Assembly: GCA_030536565.1 (NCBI GenBank)
Contig: JAUNPT010000013.1
Span: forward strand, 1-23,755
Length of the DNA stretch: 23,755 bases
Origin: Eubacteriales bacterium
GTDB lineage: Bacteria; Bacillota; Clostridia; Lachnospirales; Lachnospiraceae
Reading direction: 5' to 3'
Shown here: positions 14,847 to 22,378 of the stretch, one piece after another
Position numbering within the stretch: position 1 is the stretch's first letter
How the letters are laid out: each line of letters begins with the position of its first letter
The notes under the pieces: model-generated
Database searches by the model: none
What the model saw: only the letters and a program-made list of their open reading frames with translations
What the model was told of the DNA's origin: nothing
Translations under genes and position numbers: made by a program

Positions 14847-15935
14847 ATGGCATATAATGAAAAATATGGTGATTTGGCACGACAAAAAGATTATGCAAGA
14901 AGACAGCATATAATGAGAATGAAAATGAAACGCAAAAGGCAGATTTTTATCAGAAAATGTTTTCTTGCGGCAGCGATGTTTGCAGCTGTGGCAGGTTTTG
15001 TGAATTTGGGAATTGCAGGAAAAGAACAGACTGACAAAGCCAGTGAGCTTGTAGAGACAGAAACCATTGCAGTTGCAGCGGATAATGATGTCACACAGAA
15101 TAAAGTAAATGAGGTGAAAGCTCCGCTGGTTCCATATGCACAGAAAAATGAAAATTATCAGGAAGTGATGGACGAGGCAGTTTTTAGTCCATATATTGCA
15201 GTTATAGAGGTTGAAAGCGGAAAACTTATTGCCGGAAGGAACAGTGATTCAATTATTTATCCGGCATCTATGACAAAAGTAATGACGCTTTTAGTAGCTG
15301 TAGAAAATATAGATGATTTCAGCAAAACATATACGTTTGGAACAGAGCTGCTCAATTCTCTATATATAGAGGAGGCCACAGTGGCAGGTTTTTCTGAGGG
15401 AGAAACGGTTGGTGTAGATGATTTGCTTTATGGTCTGATTCTTCCATCTGGTGCAGATTCAGCAGTTGCGGTGGCAACAATTGCCGCTGGCTCAGAGGAG
15501 GATTTTGTATCACTTATGAATGGGAAAGCAAAAGAGATGGGTCTTAAAAATACACATTTTGCCAATCCAACAGGGCTTCATTCTGAAGAACAGTATACAA
15601 CACCGGCAGAGATGGCTATGATAATGGAAGTGGCAATGAGTAATCCGACCTGTGCAAAGTATCTTTCAACATATCAGCATACAACATCAGCTACAGCGCA
15701 GCATCCAGAAGGCATTCTGCTTACCAGCACAATGTTTTCAAGAATGTATGGAGATGAGGTTGAAGGAGTTTTGATAACTGCAGGAAAAACAGGTTTTACT
15801 AATGAAGCACTCCACTGCCTTGTTAATTTTGCACAAAAAAATGGAAAACATTATGTAACTGTCGAGGCGGGGGCACAGGACAAGTGGCATACCATATTTG
15901 ATTCATTTGCACTTTTTAGGGATTACGCAATTTAA
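14847..15935 (+). CDS. D-alanyl-D-alanine carboxypeptidase, peptidase S11 family
   Basis: These penicillin-binding proteins remove the last D-alanine from peptidoglycan stem peptides outside the membrane. The 362-residue protein has a basic N terminus and a hydrophobic signal or anchor segment at about 37-57. The catalytic serine lies in the motif SMTK (Ser141, Lys144) and the third motif is KTG (Lys314), in AGKTGFT. The second motif, normally SxN, reads SGAD at 201-204, so the usual asparagine is alanine. The C-terminal extension of larger DacA-type proteins is short or absent here. The ATG is preceded by AGAGG. It lies 50 bases after the DJ-1 gene, with a lone TATAAT at 14812-14817 between them. 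Confidence 0.93.
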   Translation: MAYNEKYGDLARQKDYARRQHIMRMKMKRKRQIFIRKCFLAAAMFAAVAGFVNLGIAGKEQTDKASELVETETIAVAADNDVTQNKVNEVKAPLVPYAQKNENYQEVMDEAVFSPYIAVIEVESGKLIAGRNSDSIIYPASMTKVMTLLVAVENIDDFSKTYTFGTELLNSLYIEEATVAGFSEGETVGVDDLLYGLILPSGADSAVAVATIAAGSEEDFVSLMNGKAKEMGLKNTHFANPTGLHSEEQYTTPAEMAMIMEVAMSNPTCAKYLSTYQHTTSATAQHPEGILLTSTMFSRMYGDEVEGVLITAGKTGFTNEALHCLVNFAQKNGKHYVTVEAGAQDKWHTIFDSFALFRDYAI

Positions 15936-16031
15936 GGCAAAAATTGTCATAATAATATATTTAACCCTACACATAATATTAGCAGGATAAGCAATCACTT
16001 ATTCAATAAATATTTTTGTAAGGAGGTTATT

Positions 16032-16235
16032 ATGACAAATTCAAATTCTAAATCAAAGAAGGAAGCAAAAGAAGCTCTTGACAGATTCAAGATGGAGGTT
16101 GCTTCAGAAATCGGTGTTAACTTAAAGGATGGTTACAATGGTGACCTTACTTCAGCTGAGGCTGGTTCTGTAGGTGGTTATATGGTTAAGAAGATGATTA
16201 AGAGACAGGAAGAAGCAATGTCTCAGGGTAAGTAA
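16032..16235 (+). CDS. Small acid-soluble spore protein, alpha/beta type
   Basis: These proteins coat and protect DNA in dormant spores and are degraded at germination by the protease GPR. The 67-residue protein has the family core: FKMEVASEIGVNL, which contains the GPR cleavage region, then DGYNGDLTSAEAGSVGGYMV and KKMIKRQEE. AAGGAGG lies just before the ATG. It is monocistronic, with a terminator at 16277-16322. A CATAATA box at 15972-15978 would fit the -10 of a sigma-G promoter, but no good -35 was found at normal spacing. Its presence shows that the organism is a spore former. Confidence 0.96.
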   Translation: MTNSNSKSKKEAKEALDRFKMEVASEIGVNLKDGYNGDLTSAEAGSVGGYMVKKMIKRQEEAMSQGK

Positions 16236-16276
16236 TCTTACCATGATTAATAATCACTAAAATGTGACACAATAAT

Positions 16277-16322
16277 AAAAAGCTGCATTGCCAGATGAAT
16301 AATGTCTGGCAGTGCAGCTTTT
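16277..16322. terminator. Bidirectional intrinsic terminator
   Basis: AAAAGCTGCATTGCCAGA at 16278-16295 pairs with TCTGGCAGTGCAGCTTTT at 16305-16322 around a 9-base loop, with A and T runs on the two sides. It lies between the convergent spore protein and thioesterase genes and suits both. Confidence 0.9.
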
Positions 16323-16336
16323 AATGGTGGGAAATG

Positions 16337-16810
16337 TTAGAAGCCTTCCGTGCGTCGTTCTTTGCGCATGGCGATTCGTTTTTCAGCAGCGTCCCATTTT
16401 GCCTGTTCTTCTATGGTTGAAATAGTAAGGCGGGGAACCTCTACAGGCAGGTCATTCTCATCTAAAGCGACCATCACAAAGAATGCGCGGTTTACAGGAT
16501 GACGTTTGCCATCGTCCTTTTCTACATAGGTATCAATACGGATTTCCATAGAACTTTTTCCGACATGGGTCAAATAGCCTATTAGAACTATAACATCATT
16601 TACATAGCATGCTTCCTTGAATTGAAGATTGTCAATGCAGGCTGTTGTACATCTTCCCTCACAGTGCCTTTTTGCAACAATACCGGCAACTTCATCTATC
16701 CACATAAGCAGCTGTCCGCCAAATAAACGTCCTGCACCATTCATATCTTTTTCAAACAGGAGATGAGAAACCTCTGTTTTTGAGTCTTCAACTGTTTTGT
16801 ATTTCTTCAT
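16337..16810 (-). CDS. Hotdog-fold acyl-CoA thioesterase
   Basis: This enzyme hydrolyses acyl-CoA to free acid and CoA. The 157-residue protein shows the single hotdog domain of the YciA/YkhA group: MNGAGRLFGGQLLMWIDEVAG, where the active-site residues of this group reside, then LQFKEACYVNDVI and SMEIRIDTYVE. The C terminus is charged (KRIAMRKERR), as in many family members. AGGAGAT lies shortly before the ATG. The acyl chain preference cannot be told from sequence. It is monocistronic and divergent from tig, and ends at the terminator at 16277-16322. Confidence 0.93.
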   Translation of the reverse strand: MKKYKTVEDSKTEVSHLLFEKDMNGAGRLFGGQLLMWIDEVAGIVAKRHCEGRCTTACIDNLQFKEACYVNDVIVLIGYLTHVGKSSMEIRIDTYVEKDDGKRHPVNRAFFVMVALDENDLPVEVPRLTISTIEEQAKWDAAEKRIAMRKERRTEGF

Positions 16811-16880
16811 AGGAAATCTCCTTTATAATTAATACATATATAATATCACATCATGGGAGGAAATTATACATTTATAATTG

Positions 16881-16925
16881 CTTTGGAATACTTTGGAAAG
16901 TCTTTTGGGAAATTCTTTGAAAAAT
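16881..16925. repeat. Four imperfect tandem CTTTGGAA-type repeats upstream of the tig promoter
   Basis: CTTTGGAA at 16881 and again at 16891, CTTTTGGGAA at 16902 and CTTTGAAAAA at 16915 are spaced 10, 11 and 13 bases apart, close to one DNA turn. They sit just upstream of the tig promoter -35 region. Confidence 0.5.
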
Positions 16926-16930
16926 TTTGC

Positions 16931-16959
16931 TGGTAAAATTAAAAGTAGTATGCTATAAT
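16931..16959 (+). promoter_or_regulatory. Extended -10 promoter of the tig operon
   Basis: TATAAT at 16954-16959 with TGC before it forms an extended -10. The -35 region 17 bases upstream (TGGTAA at 16931-16936) is weak. It lies 65 bases before the tig start. Confidence 0.65.
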
Positions 16960-17024
16960 TAATTAGTATGTACGTTGTACTCTAGAAAAACTTTACATAT
17001 ATTTTAAGGAGGAAGTAATAAACA

Positions 17025-18314
17025 ATGAGTTTTAAGGTAGAACAGTTAGAAGAAAAGAACATGGTTAAGCTTGTAATCGAATCAACAGCAGAGGAATTCG
17101 AAGCAGGATTAAACAAGGCATATAATAAGGATAAGAATAAGATTACTGTACCTGGTTTCAGGAAGGGTAAGGCTCCACGTAAGATGATTGAAAAGCTTTA
17201 TGGAGCTGAAGTATTTTATGAAGATGCAGCTAATTCAATTATTCCGGATGCATACGCTAAGGCTGCTGACGAATCAGGTCTTGAAATTGTTTCACAGCCA
17301 CAGATTAATGTTACGCAGCTTGAAGCTGGAAAGCCTTTCATCTTTGAGGCTGTTGTAGCAACTAAGCCAGAAGTTGAATTAGGAGCATATAAGGGCGTTG
17401 AGGTTTCAAAGTGTGATACAGATGTAACTGATGCTGACGTTGAAGAAGAATTAAAGAAGGTTCAGGATCAGAATTCAAGAACAGTTTCAGTTGAGGACAG
17501 AGCTGTTAAAGACGGCGATATGACTGTAATTGATTTTGAAGGTTTTGTAGATGGCGAACCATTTGAAGGTGGAAAGGGCGAAAACTATCCATTAACTATT
17601 GGCTCACATTCATTTGTTGATACATTTGAGGAGCAGATGGTTGGCATGAACATCGGTGAAGAAAAAGAATTAAATGTTACGTTCCCAGAAGAATATCATG
17701 CAGAAGAATTAAAAGGTAAGCCAGCAATGTTCAAGGTTACTGTTAAGGAAATTAAAGAGAAGCAGCTGCCAGAGCTTGATGATGATTTTGCACAGGATGT
17801 TTCAGATTTTGATACATTTGCAGAGTACAAGGAAGATTTAAAGAAGACAATCGGCGAGCGTAAGGTTAATGAGGCTAAGGCTAAGAAAGAAGACGAAGCT
17901 ATCGCTAAGATTATTGAAGAAGCTAAGATGGATATTCCAGAGGCTATGGTAAAGACTCAGGTAAACAGAATGGCAGAGGATTTTGCTCAGAGATTACAGC
18001 AGCAGGGATTATCAATTGAGCAGTATTTCCAGTATACAGGAATGACAGCTGAAAAGATTATGGACGAGATGAAGCCAGAGGCTTTAAAGAGAATCCAGTC
18101 AAGACTTGTGCTTGAGGCTGTTGTTAAGGCAGAAGATATTCAGGTTTCTGATGAAGAATTTGAAGCAGAATTACAGAAGATGGCTGATGCTTATAAGATG
18201 GAAATTGATAAGATTAAGGAGTTCATGGGTGAGTATGAATCAAAGCAGATTAAGGAAGATGTTGCTATTCAGAAAGCTGTTGAGCTTATAGTTAATTCAG
18301 TAGTCGAAAAGTAA
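17025..18314 (+). CDS. tig: Trigger factor
   Basis: Trigger factor is the ribosome-bound chaperone that meets new chains at the exit tunnel and also has peptidyl-prolyl isomerase activity. The 429-residue protein has all three parts: the N-terminal ribosome-binding domain with the signature VPGFRKGKAPRKMIEK, the FKBP domain (about 150-245: KDGDMTVIDFEGFVDGE, IGSHSFVDTFEEQMVGM), and the long helical C-terminal arms ending ELIVNSVVEK. AAGGAGG precedes the ATG. clpP follows after 22 bases, in the common tig-clpP-clpX order. Codon use leans to the preferred set of a highly expressed gene. Confidence 0.97.
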   Translation: MSFKVEQLEEKNMVKLVIESTAEEFEAGLNKAYNKDKNKITVPGFRKGKAPRKMIEKLYGAEVFYEDAANSIIPDAYAKAADESGLEIVSQPQINVTQLEAGKPFIFEAVVATKPEVELGAYKGVEVSKCDTDVTDADVEEELKKVQDQNSRTVSVEDRAVKDGDMTVIDFEGFVDGEPFEGGKGENYPLTIGSHSFVDTFEEQMVGMNIGEEKELNVTFPEEYHAEELKGKPAMFKVTVKEIKEKQLPELDDDFAQDVSDFDTFAEYKEDLKKTIGERKVNEAKAKKEDEAIAKIIEEAKMDIPEAMVKTQVNRMAEDFAQRLQQQGLSIEQYFQYTGMTAEKIMDEMKPEALKRIQSRLVLEAVVKAEDIQVSDEEFEAELQKMADAYKMEIDKIKEFMGEYESKQIKEDVAIQKAVELIVNSVVEK

Positions 18315-18336
18315 TAATTTTTAAGGAGGTCATTTC

Positions 18337-18918
18337 ATGAGTTTTGTACCTTATGTCATTGAGCAGAACAGCCGTGGAGAGAGATCATATGATATTTACT
18401 CACGACTCTTAAAGGACCGAATCATATTTCTTGGAGAAGAAGTGACAGATGTATCTGCTAATTTAATAGTTGCACAGATGTTGTTCTTGGAGGCAGAAGA
18501 CCCTGGCAAGGATATTCATTTTTATATTAACAGCCCAGGAGGTTCAGTATCAGCTGGTTTTGCTATTTATGATACAATGCAGTATATTAAGTGTGATGTA
18601 TCTACAATCTGTTTAGGTATGGCAGCCAGCATGGGAGCATTCCTTTTATCTGGCGGAGCAAAGGGAAAGAGACTTGCCCTTCCTAATGCAGAAATTATGA
18701 TTCACCAGCCATCAGGCGGTGCGAAAGGGCAGGAAACTGAAATCAGAATCGTTGCTGAGAATATTCTAAAGACAAGAAATAAATTAAATGAAATACTGGC
18801 AGCCAACACTGGAAAGTCGGTAGAAGAGATATCTCGTGACACAGAGCGTGATAATTACATGACAGCTCAGGAAGCAGTTGCTTATGGACTTATTGACAGC
18901 GTAGTTGAGAAGAGATAG
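18337..18918 (+). CDS. clpP: ATP-dependent Clp protease proteolytic subunit
   Basis: ClpP forms the barrel-shaped serine protease that degrades proteins fed by ClpX or ClpC. The 193-residue protein has the catalytic triad Ser98 (GMAASMGAF), His123 (MIHQPSGGAKGQ) and Asp172 (DTERDNYM), in normal places. The N-terminal FVPYVIEQNSRGERSYDIYSRLL is typical of the mature form. AAGGAGG lies 8 bases before the ATG. It stands between tig and clpX; a hairpin without a good T run lies in the 69-base gap to clpX. Confidence 0.97.
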   Translation: MSFVPYVIEQNSRGERSYDIYSRLLKDRIIFLGEEVTDVSANLIVAQMLFLEAEDPGKDIHFYINSPGGSVSAGFAIYDTMQYIKCDVSTICLGMAASMGAFLLSGGAKGKRLALPNAEIMIHQPSGGAKGQETEIRIVAENILKTRNKLNEILAANTGKSVEEISRDTERDNYMTAQEAVAYGLIDSVVEKR

Positions 18919-18922
18919 TTTA

Positions 18923-18957
18923 AAAAGGGACTGTGGCTTTTCGCAACAGTCCCTTTC
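18923..18957 (+). other. Hairpin between clpP and clpX
   Basis: AAAGGGACTGTGGC pairs with GCAACAGTCCCTTT around a short loop, with one mismatch. The tail is CGTTGC rather than a T run, so it looks like a weak terminator or an mRNA processing or stability element inside the operon. Confidence 0.65.
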
Positions 18958-18987
18958 GTTGCAATTATAAAAAAATAGGAGGTTTTC

Positions 18988-20265
18988 ATGGCAGGCAGAA
19001 ATAATGATGAAAAATTAAGATGTTCATTTTGTAATAAGACACAAGATCAAGTAAAAAAACTGATTGCTGGACCAAATGGAGCGTACATTTGTGATGAATG
19101 TGTAGGGATATGCAGTGACATTTTAGATGAAGAATTTGAAACAGGATTAGACAGAGATGATGATGTGGTTGAAGGAATGAACATTAACCTGTTAAAACCG
19201 AAGGAAATTAAAGATTTTCTTGATGATTATGTGATTGGACAGGATAATGCAAAAAAGGTGCTTTCTGTTGCTGTATATAATCATTATAAGAGAATTATGT
19301 CTGGAAGGGATTTGGATGTTGAACTGCAGAAAAGCAATATATTGATGCTTGGCCCTACTGGTTCAGGTAAGACATTTTTGGCTCAGAATCTTGCAAGATT
19401 ACTTAATGTCCCATTTGCAATCGCAGATGCTACTACTCTTACCGAGGCCGGCTATGTGGGTGAGGATGTTGAAAATATTCTATTAAAGCTTATTCAGGCG
19501 GCAGATTATGATGTTGAAGCAGCCCAGTATGGTATTATTTATATTGATGAAATTGACAAGATTACTAAGAAATCAGAAAATGTATCAATAACAAGAGATG
19601 TATCAGGAGAGGGTGTTCAGCAGGCGCTTCTTAAGATTTTAGAAGGTACGGTTGCATCGGTACCGCCTCAGGGAGGAAGAAAGCACCCTCAGCAGGAATT
19701 AATTCCTATCGACACTACTAATATCCTCTTTATTTGTGGCGGTGCGTTTGATGGACTTGAAAAAATTATTGAATCAAGAATGGATAAAAGTTCTATAGGA
19801 TTCAATTCTGAAATTAAGGAAAAAAATGATGCCGCTGTTGGAGAGATGTTTAAGCAGGTACTTCCTCAGGACTTAATTAAATTCGGATTGATTCCAGAGT
19901 TTGTTGGACGAGTACCTGTAATTGTATCTCTTGACTCATTGGACGAGGAAGCTTTGGTACGGATTTTAAAAGAACCGAAGAATGCAATAATCAAGCAGTA
20001 TCAGGCGTTGTTTTCACTTGATGAGGTTTCACTTGAATTTACAGATGAGGCAGTAAAAGCAGTAGCTAAAAAGAGCTTTGAAAGAAAGACTGGTGCCAGA
20101 GGACTTCGTTCTATATTAGAGGAAGTCATGAATGAAATTATGTATGAGATACCTTCTGATGATTCTATTGCAAAGTGTCTTATTACTAAGGAAGCAGTAG
20201 AGGGAACAGCAAAACCATTGATTGAGTACCGGACAGACAGCGTTGCTGCTAAGAAAGCTCAATAA
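18988..20265 (+). CDS. clpX: ATP-dependent Clp protease ATP-binding subunit ClpX
   Basis: ClpX is the AAA+ unfoldase that selects substrates and threads them into ClpP. The 425-residue protein has the N-terminal zinc domain with cysteines 12, 15, 35 and 38, Walker A GPTGSGKT at 122-129, the pore loop GYVGED, Walker B IIYIDEIDK, the GGRKHP loop, and the ClpP-docking loop IGFNSE. The C-terminal small domain has TGARGLRSILE. AGGAGG lies 6 bases before the ATG. engB follows after 24 bases. In many Firmicutes lon lies in between, but it is absent here. Confidence 0.97.
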   Translation: MAGRNNDEKLRCSFCNKTQDQVKKLIAGPNGAYICDECVGICSDILDEEFETGLDRDDDVVEGMNINLLKPKEIKDFLDDYVIGQDNAKKVLSVAVYNHYKRIMSGRDLDVELQKSNILMLGPTGSGKTFLAQNLARLLNVPFAIADATTLTEAGYVGEDVENILLKLIQAADYDVEAAQYGIIYIDEIDKITKKSENVSITRDVSGEGVQQALLKILEGTVASVPPQGGRKHPQQELIPIDTTNILFICGGAFDGLEKIIESRMDKSSIGFNSEIKEKNDAAVGEMFKQVLPQDLIKFGLIPEFVGRVPVIVSLDSLDEEALVRILKEPKNAIIKQYQALFSLDEVSLEFTDEAVKAVAKKSFERKTGARGLRSILEEVMNEIMYEIPSDDSIAKCLITKEAVEGTAKPLIEYRTDSVAAKKAQ

Positions 20266-20289
20266 ACAGACTGGCCATGGAGGATAAAG

Positions 20290-20886
20290 ATGGTAATTAG
20301 AAAGTTGAATCTGGATATTGTTATTGGTGTTACAAGTGCAATTCCGGAAACTGAATTTCCAGAGGTTGCATTTGCTGGAAAATCTAATGTAGGAAAATCA
20401 TCATTAATTAATGCATTAATGAACAGAAAATCATATGCAAGAACTTCATCACAGCCGGGTAAAACACAGACCATTAATTTTTATAATATTAATGACTGTA
20501 TGTATCTTGTTGACCTTCCGGGTTATGGGTATGCAAATGCTAATGAAGCAGTTAAGGCAAAGTGGGGAAAGATGATTGAAAAATATTTAAGAATATCCAA
20601 ACAGTTAAAACAAGTGTTTTTGCTTATAGATATTCGTCATGACCCATCAGCTAATGATAAGATGATGTATGACTGGATTGTATCAAACGGATTTAAACCA
20701 GTTATAATTGCGACGAAGCTGGACAAGATAAAAAGAAGCCAGATTCAAAAGAATGTTAAGGCTGTACGAACAGGTTTGGGACTTGAGAAAGATGATATTC
20801 TTATTCCAGTTTCATCAGAAACGAAACAGGGAATACAAGAGCTGTGGGAATTGATTGACTCCTATGTGCTGCCAGAGGAAGAATAA
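20290..20886 (+). CDS. engB: Ribosome biogenesis GTP-binding protein EngB (YsxC)
   Basis: EngB is a GTPase needed for late assembly of the 50S subunit. The 198-residue protein has G1 GKSNVGKSS (residues of about 32-40), the switch region SSQPGKTQTINFY, G3 DLPGYGYA, G4 TKLDK and the C-terminal VSSETKQGI. The family often has GRSNVGKSS; lysine in place of arginine is a mild change. GGAGG lies 7 bases before the ATG. It is the last gene of the tig cluster, and its stop is followed by the terminator at 20893-20930. Confidence 0.96.
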   Translation: MVIRKLNLDIVIGVTSAIPETEFPEVAFAGKSNVGKSSLINALMNRKSYARTSSQPGKTQTINFYNINDCMYLVDLPGYGYANANEAVKAKWGKMIEKYLRISKQLKQVFLLIDIRHDPSANDKMMYDWIVSNGFKPVIIATKLDKIKRSQIQKNVKAVRTGLGLEKDDILIPVSSETKQGIQELWELIDSYVLPEEE

Positions 20887-20892
20887 AAAGGA

Positions 20893-20930
20893 AATACCTC
20901 ACATGCTGATATTTGTATGTGAGGTATTAT
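20893..20930. terminator. Bidirectional intrinsic terminator
   Basis: AATACCTCACAT at 20893-20904 pairs with ATGTGAGGTATT at 20917-20928, with a 12-base loop and an imperfect T-rich tail. It lies between the convergent tig-clpP-clpX-engB cluster and the DUF4364 gene. Confidence 0.8.
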
Positions 20931-20953
20931 TATATAAATCAGCTGAATTTAAT

Positions 20954-21469
20954 TTACAGCAATTTGTGCATAATGAAATCATAGATTTCCTGACTTGCTT
21001 CCTTCCATTTAGCGCACATAGCATCTGCCTGTTCTTCCAATGGAACTGCAATATTTAGCTCAATCAGATTGGTATCACCTTCGCGAACCTGACAGTGGGC
21101 GATATAGTCTCCATTTACAGTACGATAGTGGTCTGATGTTGTGCCAACCTCGCATTTTAAATCGTATTTATTTTCTTTGAGATATTGGTCAATTTCATCA
21201 CGTATTGCATTGGAAATCTTGCTGTCAAAGAATGAGATTGTGTCTGCCCCCTCCTTTGTAAGCTTGTATTGTGTGCTGTTTCGGTAAGCAAGCACAATAA
21301 TAAAACCATCTTCAGCAAGGGAGTTAAGTACTTCCTGAAGGGTGAAATAGGTTGTGTACTGTTTGTTTAACATAAATTCTGAAATCTGGTTGTTGGACAA
21401 AGGAAAATTCACTTTGTTTAACATATAAAGAACCATTAATTTATATAAAGTAGTTGCTTCCGTGTTCAT
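20954..21469 (-). CDS. DUF4364 family protein, winged-helix-like
   Basis: The function is unknown. The 171-residue protein matches the DUF4364 family, which is widespread in Clostridia. The N-terminal half (about 5-80) looks like a winged helix-turn-helix: LYKLMVLYMLNKV, then LSNNQISEFML, then EVLNSLAEDGFI and YKLTKEGADTISFF, the usual wing and following helix. The C-terminal half may form a separate alpha/beta domain. It may act as a transcriptional regulator, but no target is known. The start ATG overlaps the stop of the radical SAM gene by four bases (ATGA), so the two are probably translated in a coupled way. Confidence 0.88.
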   Translation of the reverse strand: MNTEATTLYKLMVLYMLNKVNFPLSNNQISEFMLNKQYTTYFTLQEVLNSLAEDGFIIVLAYRNSTQYKLTKEGADTISFFDSKISNAIRDEIDQYLKENKYDLKCEVGTTSDHYRTVNGDYIAHCQVREGDTNLIELNIAVPLEEQADAMCAKWKEASQEIYDFIMHKLL

Positions 21470-22377
21470 CTATAGTTCCGTCCTTGTAAAATCATATTGT
21501 CACGAAAATGCCGGTTCATTGTATTCATGACCAGCTTCTTGTTGGCACTCCATAAAGGAGCAATGAGAAGCTTCTTAGGGCCGTCACCTGTAAGGCGGTG
21601 TATCGTTATATCTGGTGGCAGTATTTCCAATATTTCCCCTATACATTTTATATATTCGTTCATGTCCATGACTGAAAATAAACCATTAATATAATCTTTT
21701 GCTAAATCTGTTCCCTGCAGTACATGGAGCAGCTGCAATTTAACACCGAATAAATGCATATGGCCAATGTATTGGGCAGTTTCTAAAATCATATTTCTGC
21801 TCTCGCCTGGAAGACTGATAATCATGTGTGCAATAACTTTTATTCCATGCTTGTGAAGTTTAGTAACGGCTTCGTTGAAAACATCAAGTGTATACCCACG
21901 TCTTATGTATACAGCAGTCTGCTCATGTATAGTCTGCAGTCCCAGTTCAATCCATACAGGCTTTATCTGGTTAAGCTCAGAAATAAGTTCAATAACTGGC
22001 TGGCTTAGACAGTCAGGTCTGGTTGCAATAGATAAAATTGCTATATCTTCATGTGTGACAGCTTCCATAAAAATCCTGCGTAGATAGGAAATATCTGCAT
22101 ATGTGTTTGTATAAGCTTGAAAATAGGCAATGTAGCGTTTGCCGGAATATTTAGAGGAAATCAGCTTTTTAGCCTGCCAAATCTGCATGGAAATAGGAAG
22201 CGACGGGCTGGGAGTAAAGTCTCCGGAGCCGCCTGCGCTGCAGAATATGCAGCCTCTGGTATCAATAAGCCCATCACGGTTGGGACATGACATCCCACCA
22301 TTCAGGGCTATTTTGTAAAGCTTATAACCATATGTATCCTGCAGATATTCATTTAGAGAATAATAATGCGGTCTCAT
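21466..22377 (-). CDS. TIGR01212 family radical SAM protein (YhcC-like)
   Basis: This is a radical S-adenosylmethionine enzyme with unknown substrate. The chosen start gives 303 residues. The iron-sulfur cysteines follow the family's unusual spacing, C-x11-C-x2-C, in GGMSCPNRDG and RGCIFC, instead of CxxxCxxC. Other features are a YFQAYTNTYA segment, LSIATRPDCL, IELGLQT and KLHKHGIKVIAHMIISLPGE, all typical of the family. The ATG at 22377 lies at the malic enzyme stop (TAATATG), which suggests translational coupling. An in-frame GTG at 22398 would add seven residues and overlap the malic enzyme gene; neither start has a clear ribosome binding site. The DUF4364 gene overlaps its end. Confidence 0.9.
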   Translation of the reverse strand: MRPHYYSLNEYLQDTYGYKLYKIALNGGMSCPNRDGLIDTRGCIFCSAGGSGDFTPSPSLPISMQIWQAKKLISSKYSGKRYIAYFQAYTNTYADISYLRRIFMEAVTHEDIAILSIATRPDCLSQPVIELISELNQIKPVWIELGLQTIHEQTAVYIRRGYTLDVFNEAVTKLHKHGIKVIAHMIISLPGESRNMILETAQYIGHMHLFGVKLQLLHVLQGTDLAKDYINGLFSVMDMNEYIKCIGEILEILPPDITIHRLTGDGPKKLLIAPLWSANKKLVMNTMNRHFRDNMILQGRNYR

Positions 22378-22378
22378 A

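Noticed and set aside
15946..15978. Sigma-G promoter for the spore protein gene
   Set aside because: CATAATA at 15972-15978 fits a -10, but the nearest -35-like element (GTCATA at 15946-15951) is 20 bases away, too far for the usual spacing, so it was not listed as a feature.
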